50,307 bases of DNA, from the NCBI RefSeq assembly GCF_900580675.1, contig NZ_UTBG01000105.1:1-50307 (forward strand), written 5' to 3'. The position numbers were made by a program, and so were the translations under genes. The stretch comes from Pseudomonas viridiflava (GTDB lineage: Bacteria > Pseudomonadota > Gammaproteobacteria > Pseudomonadales > Pseudomonadaceae). Shown piece after piece: positions 1 to 8,900 of this stretch (within the stretch, counting starts at the first letter, position 1; each line of letters opens with the position of its first letter). The notes beneath the pieces are model-generated. The model saw only the letters and a list, made by a program, of their open reading frames with translations. It was not told the DNA's origin and did no database searches.

Positions 1-10
1 TTCAAGCCGG

Positions 11-145
11 AGTGCGGGCACACCGAGCCGGAGGCGAGGTACCGAGTGTTGGGGCGAAGCGTTTTTGGTTACTTTTTGCGCTTTTCAAAAAGTGACCCGC
101 TGTAAGAGCGGAACCATAACCAGCCGTTACCGCAGCAACGGATAT
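11..145. repeat. Dispersed GC-rich intergenic repeat, left copy
   Basis: This non-coding stretch matches the reverse complement of about 50171-50303 over most of its length. Shared blocks include the run around 17-40 (cacaccgagccggaggcgag), the 'tggttacttt' block, the 'aaagtga' block and the terminal 'ccgttaccgcagcaacggat' block. Repeats of this appearance are scattered in many copies between genes in fluorescens-group pseudomonads, from general knowledge. Short open frames through it should not be annotated as genes. Confidence 0.8.
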
Positions 146-201
146 GTACTCAACTACCCATAGCCACCGCAGACAATCCCATCCCCCCACACTCCAGCGT
201 T

Positions 202-606
202 TCAGTTTTCTTCGCCCTCAGCCAACAGCGCAATCCCCCCAATAATCACCACCACCCCCGCCCAGTGCAGCGGGCTGATATGTTCCCCCAGCCCCAGCCA
301 CGATCCGAGCAACACCACCACAAACACCAGCGAACTCAAGGGAAAGGCCAGCGACAAACTGCTGCGCCGCAGAATCAGCATCCACACGAAAAACGCGCCG
401 ATATAACAGGCGATCGCCGCCAGAATCCCTGGATTACGCGCCACGTCCGCCAACCACTGCCAACTGAGGTCCATCTGCCCCAACTGGTCGCCAGCCACCT
501 TGGTAAACAACTGCCCGGCACTCTCGGTGCAAATCAGCAAGGCCCACAGCACCACCGTGCCCAGACGCCCATGCAGCCATCCGTTATCGATTGTTTGCGT
601 ACTCAT
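202..606 (-). CDS. Small EamA/SMR-type membrane transporter subunit (second of a pair)
   Basis: A 134-residue integral membrane protein with four hydrophobic segments, at about residues 15-32, 60-78, 83-103 and 110-127. Length and topology match the half-size drug/metabolite transporter superfamily (SMR, EamA and ArnE/ArnF-like proteins). It probably works at the inner membrane as a heterodimer with the protein encoded immediately upstream, whose stop codon it overlaps by four bases (ATGA). The third gene of the operon encodes an arginase-fold protein, so the pair may export or flip a product linked to that enzyme; this is inference. The substrate cannot be read from the sequence. Undecaprenyl-phosphate-aminoarabinose flipping (ArnEF) is less likely because no arn genes are nearby. 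Confidence 0.8.
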   Translation of the reverse strand: MSTQTIDNGWLHGRLGTVVLWALLICTESAGQLFTKVAGDQLGQMDLSWQWLADVARNPGILAAIACYIGAFFVWMLILRRSSLSLAFPLSSLVFVVVLLGSWLGLGEHISPLHWAGVVVIIGGIALLAEGEEN

Positions 607-983
607 GCCTGACCTCCTGCAATCGCTACCAACATCACGCCCAAGGTAATCACCAGCGTGCCCATCCAGCGACGGCGGCTGACGGTTTCACCCAACACCA
701 CTTTGCCCGCCAGCACCACCCCGCAATAGGCCAGCGCCGCCGCCGGAAACAACAAGCTCAACGGCGCACGGGACAAGGCCTCGAGCCATACGAAAAACTC
801 GATCACGTACGCGCCGATCCCGGCCCACAGCAGCGGCGCATTAAACACCTGACCCCAGAACGCATTCAGGCGAAAGCCGCCTTCCAGCTCCGGCAAACGG
901 TCCAGGCCGAGCTTGAAACACAGTTGGCCGATCACATCGAGCACGATGGAAAACGCCACCAGCAACACCACAGTCAAGGTCAC
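603..983 (-). CDS. Small EamA/SMR-type membrane transporter subunit (first of a pair)
   Basis: A 126-residue protein made almost entirely of four hydrophobic helices (about residues 4-20, 45-65, 70-92 and 104-122), with a short Arg-rich cytoplasmic turn (VSRRRW). It resembles SMR/EamA half-transporters and is a diverged partner of the next gene. Paired SMR subunits commonly form antiparallel heterodimers. The start overlaps the stop of the upstream arginase-fold gene by four bases, and its own stop overlaps the next start, so the three genes are translationally coupled. No substrate can be assigned. A guanidinium- or polyamine-type cation would suit both the SMR fold and the neighbouring ureohydrolase-like enzyme, but that is only a hypothesis. 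Confidence 0.8.
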   Translation of the reverse strand: MTLTVVLLVAFSIVLDVIGQLCFKLGLDRLPELEGGFRLNAFWGQVFNAPLLWAGIGAYVIEFFVWLEALSRAPLSLLFPAAALAYCGVVLAGKVVLGETVSRRRWMGTLVITLGVMLVAIAGGQA

Positions 984-1900
984 GGGAACAGCTCCTCAAA
1001 CAAATCGATCAGGGCTTCATTGGTCGCCGCATTGCGCTGCAAATCCTCAGCGCTCCAACGCTCCGGAGGCGGCTGGTCGGACTTGGCCTCCCAGCGCTTG
1101 AACGCGTTGCTGAAGGCCGGCGTGGCGAACTCACCGCACACGTCGATGCCGATGATTCGCTTGCGCGCAGCCAAGGCCCGCAGGGCTTGCAGCAAGTGGG
1201 TCAGGCGCATGCCGCCCTGGTCCCAGTTGGTGGCCGCGTCTTCACTGGCCAGCACGTCTTTGTCGATGGTGATCCAGATCGCCTCGGTGGGCAGGCTGCT
1301 GATCATCTGCTCGAGAAACGCCGCCCAATCCAGCTCCGCCAAGTTGCGCCAGTGCAGGTGGTTTTCCTGCTGCTGATGGCCGGCGCCGTCGCCTACCCGG
1401 CCCCAGACTTTCGACGGTGGGTGCTGCCAGGGAAACAGCTGCAATTGCCCGCGCTTGAGGGCGCCCAGGTTGCCGCCGCGCAGTTGCGGGTTGTGCAAAT
1501 CGTCGCTGCACGGGCCGAGGGTGACGATGCGTTTGATCGCCGGCATCTTCAGCGCGCGGTTGACCCACGAGCCGCAGTGGCGCTTGGGCGCAAAGCGCAC
1601 CCAGTCGGGGTGGTTGTCGAAGTGGATCAGGCTGATGGGTTCTTTGAGGTCGGCCAGAAACGCCGGCGTCAGGTGGTGATAATCGCCGGAACCGACAAAC
1701 AGGATTTCCGGCCGCGCATCCTTAGGTCGAGGCCGCAGGGCCAGGCGTTCAGCGAAGCGTTTCCAGGTTTTTTCAGTGGACCACAGGCGCAGTTTAGGGC
1801 CCAGGTCCAGCAGGTCGATACGCGTGGCACGGCCGCTGGCCAGGCGCCGCGCAATCGGCGCCTGGCCGGTGAGGCTGTGGTCGAGGTCAAGAATGTTCAA
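980..1900 (-). CDS. Arginase/ureohydrolase-fold protein (UPF0489-like)
   Basis: A 306-residue soluble protein with the motif pattern of the arginase-deacetylase superfamily. GSGDYHH (about residues 71-77) stands where GGDHS is found in arginases. HFDNHPDW (about 93-100) replaces DAHxD, and ITIDKDVL (about 211-218) replaces the SxDxDxxDP metal ligand motif. The metal-binding Asp/His residues are therefore largely present, but the sequence is far from classical arginase or agmatinase and recalls the UPF0489 group. A hydrolase acting on a guanidino or amide substrate is plausible; the substrate is unknown. It is first in a tight operon with two small membrane transporter subunits. A 7-bp hairpin lies just upstream of the start (1910-1927). 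Confidence 0.7.
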   Translation of the reverse strand: MNILDLDHSLTGQAPIARRLASGRATRIDLLDLGPKLRLWSTEKTWKRFAERLALRPRPKDARPEILFVGSGDYHHLTPAFLADLKEPISLIHFDNHPDWVRFAPKRHCGSWVNRALKMPAIKRIVTLGPCSDDLHNPQLRGGNLGALKRGQLQLFPWQHPPSKVWGRVGDGAGHQQQENHLHWRNLAELDWAAFLEQMISSLPTEAIWITIDKDVLASEDAATNWDQGGMRLTHLLQALRALAARKRIIGIDVCGEFATPAFSNAFKRWEAKSDQPPPERWSAEDLQRNAATNEALIDLFEELFP

Positions 1901-1909
1901 GGCAGTGTT

Positions 1910-1927
1910 CCCCTAAGGCTTTAGGGG
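1910..1927. promoter_or_regulatory. Small hairpin in the leader of the arginase-fold operon
   Basis: CCCCTAA (1910-1916) and TTAGGGG (1921-1927) form a perfect 7-bp stem with a 4-base loop, ending 9 bases before the start of the arginase-fold gene on the minus strand. It could affect translation or be an operator-type dyad. It does not match a riboswitch class I can recognise. Confidence 0.45.
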
Positions 1928-1977
1928 GTCAATGCAAGGGACGGGCCAGCGCTTATCTTGAAGACAATGAGTAACCA

Positions 1978-2007
1978 ATGTGGGAGGGGGCTTGCCCCCT
2001 CCCACAT
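1978..2007. repeat. REP-type hairpin (13-bp perfect stem)
   Basis: ATGTGGGAGGGGG (1978-1990) and CCCCCTCCCACAT (1995-2007) flank a CTTG loop. The GTGGGAGGGGGCTTGCCCCC core is the common Pseudomonas REP-type palindrome. It lies between the arginase-fold operon and the DsbA-family gene, and may act as a transcription attenuator or mRNA stabiliser for the latter. Confidence 0.8.
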
Positions 2008-2025
2008 TTGGATCAGTGTTCGGCT

Positions 2026-2679
2026 TTAGGATTTGGCTTCGTTGATGATCTGGCGAATAGCGCCCACAAAGGCTTCGGCCGGCTGGCCACCGCTGACGGC
2101 GTACTGGTCGTTGAACACGATGGTCGGCACCGAGGTCACGCCACGGGAAATCCACAACTGCTCTCGCTCGCGGACCTCGGCGGCGTACTCGTCGCAGGCG
2201 AGAATCTCGGCGGCGCGCTTGATGTCCAGGCCGACGCTTTCGGCGATGATCGCCAGCGTCGCGTGGTCGGAAGGGTCTTGCCCGTCGGTGAAGTACGCCT
2301 TGAACAGCGCTTCCTTGAGGTTGTACTGCAAGCCTTCCAACCCGGCCCAATGCAACAGGCGGTGGGCGTCGAAGGTGTTGTAGATACGGCTTTGGCCATC
2401 GGTGCGGAAGGCAAAGCCCAACTCGGCGCCCATGTCGCGAATACGCGCTCGGTTGGCCTGGGACTCTTCGGCGCTGGAGCCGTATTTTTCAGTGATGTGC
2501 TCGACGATGTTCTGACCGATGGCCGGCATGTTCGGGTTCAGCTCGAACGGCTGGAAATGAATCTCGGCCTGCACCTCGGCGCCCAGCTGGTCCAACGCTT
2601 CGGTCAGGCCGCGCAGGCCGATGATGCACCAGGGGCAGGACACGTCGCTGACGAAATCGATTTTCAGGGGAGTACTCAT
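2026..2679 (-). CDS. DsbA-family oxidoreductase (FrnE-like)
   Basis: A 217-residue thioredoxin-fold protein. The CPWC active site is at residues 15-18, followed by the long helical insertion and the C-terminal 'GVTSVPTIVFND' cis-proline loop typical of the FrnE/DsbA-like cytosolic branch. It has no signal peptide, so it probably acts in the cytoplasm on small thiols or protein disulfides; 2-hydroxychromene-2-carboxylate isomerase-like proteins share the fold. The start at 2679 (MSTPLKIDF) was chosen because family members begin there. An in-frame extension to 2787 gives an Arg/Cys-rich stretch that looks non-coding and overlaps the next gene. The gene shares its strand with the hydrolase upstream but is separated from it by 55 bp. 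Confidence 0.9.
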   Translation of the reverse strand: MSTPLKIDFVSDVSCPWCIIGLRGLTEALDQLGAEVQAEIHFQPFELNPNMPAIGQNIVEHITEKYGSSAEESQANRARIRDMGAELGFAFRTDGQSRIYNTFDAHRLLHWAGLEGLQYNLKEALFKAYFTDGQDPSDHATLAIIAESVGLDIKRAAEILACDEYAAEVREREQLWISRGVTSVPTIVFNDQYAVSGGQPAEAFVGAIRQIINEAKS

Positions 2680-2734
2680 GGCAGGAGACCTCGCTGGCGT
2701 TAATGAGCCATAAAGGTTGCACGATACACCAATG

Positions 2735-3754
2735 TCACAACAGCTTCGCAGGCGCGACCGGATCGATCTGCGCCCAATGCGCCGCATCTTCGCGATGCGC
2801 CTGCAGGTACGGCAACACCGCCGTCAGCAACGGCGCCTTGAACGCCTCCTGGAAACGGTGAGCCATACCCGGAATCAACTTCAACTGGCTGCCCTGGATA
2901 TGCGCCGCCAGGTGCACGCCGTGCATCACCGGCAACAGCGGGTCGGCGGTGCCGTGCACGACCAGCGTCGGCACGCGTAACTGGTTGAGCAACGGCACGC
3001 GGCTGGGTTCGGCGAGGATCGCCATGATCTGGCGTTTCACGCCGTCCGGGTTGAAGGCGCGGTCGTAGGACAGCGCCGCCTGGTGCAACAATGCCTGGCG
3101 ATCATCTTTCACGTTGGGGCTGCCCAGCGCCGCAAGCAAATCGGCCTGCTGCTCCAGCGCCACCTGACGATTCGGCGCGCCACGCCGGGACAGCAACTGC
3201 ACCAGCGCCGCACTCGGTGCCGGCAGGCCTTCGGCGCCGGAACTGGTCATGATCAGCGTCAGGCTCTCAACGCGTTGCGGTGCCATGGCCGCCAAATGCT
3301 GGGCGATCATCCCGCCCATGCTCGCGCCCAGTACGTGGAACTGGCGGACCTGCAACGCGTCCATCAGGCCCAGGGCGTCATCGGCCATATCCGTCAGGGT
3401 GTACGGCGCCGCCACCGGCAGGCCGAGCTTGTAGCGCAGCACCTCGAAGGTCAGGTTGGCGCTGGCCGGCGCCTGGCGCCAGCTCGACAGGCCGACGTCA
3501 CGGTTGTCGTAGCGAATCACCCGAAAGCCCTGCTCACACAGGGCCACCACCACCTCGTCCGGCCAATGGATCAACTGCCCGCCCAGGCCCATCACCAGCA
3601 GCAAGGCAGGGTCGGACGCACGGCCGATGCTCTGGTAGGCGATGCTTACCTGAGCCAGGTCGACAGTTTGGGTCGGGACATTGACGTCACATCGAGAAGC
3701 CGCAAAAGACGGCAGGCCGAACAAGAGAGCGGCCAGTAAAAGCAACACGCGCAT
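2735..3754 (-). CDS. Secreted alpha/beta-fold hydrolase
   Basis: A 339-residue alpha/beta hydrolase. An N-terminal signal sequence ([20 protein letters not shown]) precedes the catalytic domain, so a periplasmic or exported location is likely. The nucleophile elbow GASMGG puts the serine at about residue 145. HGTADPLLP supplies the acid and GMAHRF the histidine. MGLGGQ (55-60) is the oxyanion loop and DNRDVGLS (83-90) is typical of the epoxide-hydrolase/lactonase-like branch. The start at 3754 gives a clean signal peptide; frames upstream to 3883 read through the promoter region. It is divergent from metR, with a perfect MetR-type dyad 44-56 bp upstream, so control by MetR is plausible. The substrate is unknown. 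Confidence 0.85.
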   Translation of the reverse strand: MRVLLLLAALLFGLPSFAASRCDVNVPTQTVDLAQVSIAYQSIGRASDPALLLVMGLGGQLIHWPDEVVVALCEQGFRVIRYDNRDVGLSSWRQAPASANLTFEVLRYKLGLPVAAPYTLTDMADDALGLMDALQVRQFHVLGASMGGMIAQHLAAMAPQRVESLTLIMTSSGAEGLPAPSAALVQLLSRRGAPNRQVALEQQADLLAALGSPNVKDDRQALLHQAALSYDRAFNPDGVKRQIMAILAEPSRVPLLNQLRVPTLVVHGTADPLLPVMHGVHLAAHIQGSQLKLIPGMAHRFQEAFKAPLLTAVLPYLQAHREDAAHWAQIDPVAPAKLL

Positions 3755-3797
3755 GAAAAACACCGAAACGCAGAACCCCAGTAGAGCGCGAGTCTGA

Positions 3798-3810
3798 TGA
3801 AGTTTGTTCA
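3798..3810. promoter_or_regulatory. MetR-type operator
   Basis: TGAA (3798-3801), five bases, TTCA (3807-3810) exactly matches the TGAAnnnnnTTCA consensus known for MetR. It lies in the 182-bp gap between metR (start 3937) and the divergent hydrolase (start 3754). It could serve autoregulation, activation of the hydrolase, or both. Confidence 0.7.
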
Positions 3811-3936
3811 AGCGCGCTGCCACAGTTCTGTGACAGTTTGATGAAGAGCGCCCAGCGGTCATGGTCGACAGCCCCTGCAACATGAGACAAACTCACGCTA
3901 TCCAACTCCGTCACAAATTGTCTTCATGGAGAGCCC

Positions 3937-4854
3937 GTGCTCGAAATCCGTCACCTCAAGACCCTGCATGCCCTGCGTGAAGCCGACAGCCTGGTGGAAG
4001 CCGCCGAGCGACTGCACCTGACGCAGTCGGCGCTGTCGCACCAGTTCAAGGAGCTCGAAGAACGCCTGGGCATGCAGTTGTTTGTGCGCAAGACCAAGCC
4101 GCTGCGCTTCACCAGCGCCGGCCTGCGCCTGCTGCAACTGGCCGACGCCACCCTGCCCCTGCTGCGCGGTGCCGAGCGGGATATCGCGCGGTTGGCCGGC
4201 GGCACTGCCGGGCGCCTGCACATGGCGATCGAATGCCACAGCTGCTTCCAGTGGCTGATGCCGACCATCGACCAGTTCCGCGATGCCTGGCCCGAAGTCG
4301 AACTGGACCTGGCCTCGGGCTTCGCCTTCGCGCCGCTGCCGGCCCTGGCCCGTGGCGATCTGGACCTGGTGGTGACGTCCGACCCGCTGGAGCTGCCGGG
4401 CATTACCTACGTGCCGCTGTTCACCTACGAAGCCATGCTGGCGGTGGCCAACCAACACGCGCTGGCGAACAAGTCCTACATCGTGCCCGAAGACCTGCTG
4501 ACGGAAACCCTGATCACCTACCCGGTGGAACGCGACCGCCTGGACATCTTCACCCGTTTCCTCGAACCCGCCGACGTCGAACCCGCCCAGGTGCGCACCT
4601 CGGAGCTGACGGTGATGATGATGCAACTGGTCGCCAGCGGCCGTGGCGTATGCGGCATGCCGCACTGGGCGCTGCATGAATACAGCTCGCGCGGTTACGT
4701 GAAGGCCAAGCGCCTGGGCGAGAAAGGCTTGTTTGCGACGCTGTACGCCGGGATCCGCGCCGACATGCTGGATGCGCCGTATATGCGCGACTTCCTGCTC
4801 ACGGCCAAGGACACGTCGTTTTCGACATTGGATGGCGTCAGCGCAGTGCGCTAA
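3937..4854 (+). CDS. metR: LysR-type regulator MetR
   Basis: A 305-residue LysR-family regulator matching MetR, the homocysteine-responsive activator of methionine biosynthesis genes. The N-terminal winged helix (about residues 1-60) has the LTQSALSHQFKELEERLG recognition segment. The effector domain follows from about residue 90 and includes ECHSCFQWLMP, which is characteristic of MetR. Translation starts at GTG (3937), preceded by a GGAG Shine-Dalgarno; the nearby ATG at 3926 is in another frame. The stop overlaps the convergent GNAT gene by four bases. Its usual target metE is not in this window. Confidence 0.93.
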   Translation: MLEIRHLKTLHALREADSLVEAAERLHLTQSALSHQFKELEERLGMQLFVRKTKPLRFTSAGLRLLQLADATLPLLRGAERDIARLAGGTAGRLHMAIECHSCFQWLMPTIDQFRDAWPEVELDLASGFAFAPLPALARGDLDLVVTSDPLELPGITYVPLFTYEAMLAVANQHALANKSYIVPEDLLTETLITYPVERDRLDIFTRFLEPADVEPAQVRTSELTVMMMQLVASGRGVCGMPHWALHEYSSRGYVKAKRLGEKGLFATLYAGIRADMLDAPYMRDFLLTAKDTSFSTLDGVSAVR

Positions 4855-5354
4855 TCCGCCAGTGGGCGCCACAGGTGGAGCTTGTCGAAATACGCCTCAC
4901 CCACCCGCACCGCCAGCGGCTCCAGGCCGTACTGGATAAACCCGCAGCGCTGATACAACGCAAAGGCTGCGGCGTTGCCGGCGGTGACGGTCAGTTGGAT
5001 CAGCTTGAGGCGCGGGTGCCTGCGCGCCTCGGCCAGCGCGGCCTCCACCAACTGGCGGCCCAGACCTTGCTGCTGATAAGCCTCGGTCACGTACATGCCA
5101 AACAGGGTCACCTTGTGCCGCGCCTTTTCACGCGGCTCGAAGGCCAGCCCGACAATGCCGGCCAGGGTTTGCCCTTCGAACGCGCCGAGCAAGCGGTCCA
5201 GCGGGTTGTCCAGGCGTTTTTGCCACCAGCTCAATGGCATCGCCGCGCGTTCCGCGACGCTGGAGGTAAATGCCTGGGGATAGGCGCCATAGGCCTCAAG
5301 CATCAACGCCCGGTACGTCTCGGCGTCAGCAGCCCCCAGCGCGCGGATCATCAT
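4851..5354 (-). CDS. GNAT-family N-acetyltransferase
   Basis: A 167-residue GNAT protein. The acetyl-CoA-binding motif A appears as MYVTEAYQQQGLGRQL, with the Q-x-x-G-x-G pyrophosphate loop at about residues 95-101. Motif B follows (NAAAFALYQRCGF, about 126-138). Such enzymes acetylate amino groups of small molecules or protein N-termini; the acceptor here cannot be predicted. Its start overlaps the stop of the Nudix gene (ATGA), so the two are translationally coupled, and its end overlaps convergent metR. A start at the second Met (5351) is equally possible. Confidence 0.9.
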   Translation of the reverse strand: MMIRALGAADAETYRALMLEAYGAYPQAFTSSVAERAAMPLSWWQKRLDNPLDRLLGAFEGQTLAGIVGLAFEPREKARHKVTLFGMYVTEAYQQQGLGRQLVEAALAEARRHPRLKLIQLTVTAGNAAAFALYQRCGFIQYGLEPLAVRVGEAYFDKLHLWRPLAD

Positions 5355-5773
5355 GCGTTGCAGGCCTGCGTGGTCAGTGATTTGCGATAAAACGGCAGGA
5401 TCACGTCGCGGGTCAGCGGCGCCAGCACCAGGCCGCCGTCACCGGCCGGGTCGATCCACCGCACTTCTTCGATTTCAGCGGCCGGGGTCACCGGCACGTC
5501 GATCTGCACCTGGAACAGCTGGGCCTGCACGGTGTAACCCGGCTCATTCACCGCCGGTGCGGAAAATGTGCCGAGGTAGACGGCGGCACTCGGGTCGATG
5601 CGCAGGTTCAGTTCCTCGTACAACTCACGGGCCAAGGCCTCGGCGGGCTGTTCGCCGGCGTCGATCTTGCCGCCAGGTTGCATGAACGCCTGGGTACCGC
5701 GCTTGCGCACCAGCAGTGTCTGGCCTTCGGGGCCGATCAACAAGGCAGCGGCAATACGGATAGTCGTGGGCAT
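5351..5773 (-). CDS. Nudix hydrolase
   Basis: A 140-residue Nudix pyrophosphohydrolase. The complete Nudix box is visible: GGKIDAGE, then AEALARELYEEL, matching G-x5-E-x7-REU-x-EE-x-G-U. It hydrolyses nucleoside diphosphates linked to another moiety; the substrate is not predictable. The start at 5773 (MPTTIRIAAALL) is the usual family start. A longer frame to 5878 adds residues with no family similarity. It is coupled to the downstream GNAT gene by a four-base overlap. Confidence 0.9.
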   Translation of the reverse strand: MPTTIRIAAALLIGPEGQTLLVRKRGTQAFMQPGGKIDAGEQPAEALARELYEELNLRIDPSAAVYLGTFSAPAVNEPGYTVQAQLFQVQIDVPVTPAAEIEEVRWIDPAGDGGLVLAPLTRDVILPFYRKSLTTQACNA

Positions 5774-5967
5774 GGAATAAAACGCCTTGAAAGAAAAGAC
5801 GCCAAGGATCACATGCGTTTCAGCGCCAGGCAATCCCGGGTTCGCGAGTGCCGCCGGCACTACACACATGCACCGCAAGGCCTGTAACCGCCAACCCTAG
5901 ACTCAGAACTCAGATTCAGCCGTGTACGCCGCTCCTGCAAGCACGGCACCACCTATCGAGTTCATAC

Positions 5968-8900
5968 ATGCACACTCCATTGCCCCCCTCCCCAGACGAC
6001 CTGGGCCAGATCCAGGCCGACAGCGCGCTGCCCACCCCCTTGCAGCCCGTGACAATGCCCGTGGTGCCACCCGGGCGAGCGACCGACGAACAGCAGGCGT
6101 TTCTTATCCAGGAACTTGGCCGGCTCAATACCGAAACCGACAACCTGCTTCAGCAACAACCCAACCTGGAGACTGTGTTTCAACAACAGTTGGCCGCGAT
6201 ATTTCCCGCCTTGCGCCGGCCGATCAATCCCAACCGGATTTTTTACAGCCGCTACCGCGAGGATGAGCAAGGCCAGAAACATCTGCTGACCAGCGAACCG
6301 CTTGCGGCCCTCCTGAACGCACTCAGGAGGCCTGATGCGAACGCCTACCTGGCGCAACAGCCCGGCGCTTTCTATCGCGAAGGCCAAACATTGGATGAGG
6401 ACAAGCGCCTGTCTCCAGGCAGCCCCGTAGAGACGATGGCCGGCTTGCTGGAAGTCGTCTTCACGCTGAAAATGAACGAGTTCTGGACCTATCGCGGGGG
6501 CGCACAGCTCGATACCGAAGCCCAACTGGTGGATGTGCGCAGGCAGGTGCTGGCCCATCAACTGGCATTGCGCACCGTTGACGGTACGTTGTCGGCGGCG
6601 GGCCGGACGCTGGCCGACGCTGTACTGAAATACCCCACGGCGGCGGCGCGCAACCAGGTCTTCGCTGCAGGTCAGAGACCCGGCGTATACAAGCTGATGC
6701 TCGAAAACGGCAGCCATTTCGCAGCAGCATTCATCCTCAGCGCCACCGATGAAACACCGCCGGTGGGCAGGGTGATGCTCTACAGCCCGGGTGAGGGGTT
6801 TGAGGAGTTTGAAGACCTGGGGCAATTGAATGAAACCGTGGCAGCGCGCTTGGGTGATGGCGAATCGGCAGGCAAGCGGCTGGCCGGTAGCCTGGTGCCG
6901 ACAGCTCAAGCAGCACTCAGCAGCTTACCCGTGCTGGCAACTGAGCCGCCGCTGATCGAAGCCGATGTGATTGCGGTCGGCATCCGCTCACTCCGGACCT
7001 GGCAATACTTGAGTGTGCGGGCATCACTGCGCAGGGACACATTGCCGGTGGCGGGCGAGCTGGACATCGCCGCCGACCTGACACCGCAGTTGGATGTGTC
7101 CATTGCCCTGTCGGCCCGCAACCTGCGCCTGGCGCCGCGCGAACCCGATTGGCTCAAAGCCGCCAGCCCACTGGATCAGGCGGCATACAGGCAACTTGAA
7201 ACAAAGGTGATCGACAGCCAGGAGGCACTGCTGCCCCTGCTTGAGAACATTTCGACACTGGCCTCTTTTTCGGAAGATGAAGTCCTCAAGGTGCTGAAAA
7301 TACAAAAGCCGGAATATGCCAATGTGGACCTGGCACCGTACCAAAGCCTGGTCAGGTTGCGTGTGAGCAACTCCATGCCGGTAAGCGTGACGGGGTATCG
7401 CGACGAAGCCTCCGCAACGGTCTATATCAGCGAAGACCCGAAGATAGACATTCCAGATTTTTTAAAGCGTCGACAGTTGACGCCGGGCTCATGGAGCACA
7501 AAAGTTGTTGTGGATCTACGCACGCTGGGGAGTTACGCCCGGCGTAACGTCGAGCCTTGGTCCGAGCATGAAATACACCGAACGACCTCGGCTACCGCGG
7601 ATATGTTCGATACGTCAGGAAACAAGGTTGGCACACTCAATAATGCAGCGTTGCGCGCGCTCGCCCAACAGGCCAACGTTGCCGCAAAGTATGACGAATA
7701 CCTCAGGTCAGCGTTTTCGCAAACCGGCGAGGGCCAGACCTTTGCCGCCGCCTGGCAACGCGCGAATACCGCGCAAATGCGCAGAGATGCCCTTGAGAGC
7801 CGGCTGAACCCGGCGGTCGACAACCTGTTTACCTTCAAGACACCCGGCAGTGGGTTTGACTGGATACAGGCGGTCATACAGCACCCCGATTCGGCAACCC
7901 GCCCCCCGGTCGGCCGAACCCCAATCGAGGTCAATGTACTGGTGATGGGCGGCGGGCTGGAGCGCGGCCAGGGCGGCCAGCCGCTCAATGGCGTCCTGGT
8001 GATTCAGCGACAGCGTACTCGGCTGGGTGGTGTCTGTGTGCTTTACACCCCGGATGCTCCAGATGACGCACCGTTCAGAGAGTTGGCCAATGGCCTGGCA
8101 GAGCTGGACACACTGAAGGCAAAACCGCAGTGGCGCGCCTACTTCACCGAACGCATGGCCACGAACGACGCGCAGGAACTGACACGGATTTTCAGTGATA
8201 CACGCAGTGTGTACCGTTATGCGGTCACACCGATAACCGGTGATCTACAGGCCTACCTGTATTCGGCGCAACTGGGGTTTCTTCTCTCACACGCCGACTA
8301 CCGTTCACGAAGTAACGCAGAAATTGCACGAGAATCGACAGTGAATGCCTTCCTGTTTGCTGTCGACGCCGCCGACTTCCTGCTCGGCCTTTCCCTGGTC
8401 AAGGCCATGCGACGCTTACTGTTCCGGTACGTCGCCCGCGGGTTACAGCGCGCGCAAAAATTAGGGCGCGGTATCCCGGGGCTTATCAAAAAAATCGGCG
8501 GCGACCACAAACCTTTTTTCGCACTCTCAAACGCCTCAATCCGGCCACTGACGCCGGGCTGGGTCAATATTGCAGAGTATCGTTTGCCTAAACACATCGA
8601 TGCGCTGTTTGACGTCGAAGACTTCGCGCACACCAACCACTACACGCTGTCACGTCGTATGGGCGCACCGCATTTCTTTGATAAACGAAGTCATCAATTC
8701 ATCAGTATGAAGACCGAGGGGGGTCGCTATCACTTGTATCAGTCCTATGTGGAAGACGGCGCACGTTATGTCAAAGACCCCACGGGCAACAGGCCAGACT
8801 TTATGGTGGTTCCGGGAGACGCCAAAAGCTGGAAGCCACGCTTTGAACGTACGAGCATCGGCGGAGGGCAGGTGTTAGGCATGCTGCGAATACGCACGGC

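Noticed and set aside
2..190. A minus-strand open frame within the left-end repeat
   Set aside because: Low-complexity frame inside a dispersed non-coding repeat; similar spurious frames arise in every copy.
202..983. ArnE/ArnF lipid A aminoarabinose flippase
   Set aside because: The size fits, but there are no other arn genes and the operon partner is an arginase-fold protein.
1900..1977. A guanidine riboswitch ahead of the arginase-fold/SMR operon
   Set aside because: Only one short hairpin with an AGCC-type loop is present; the paired ACGR loops of mini-ykkC and the conserved ykkC core are absent.
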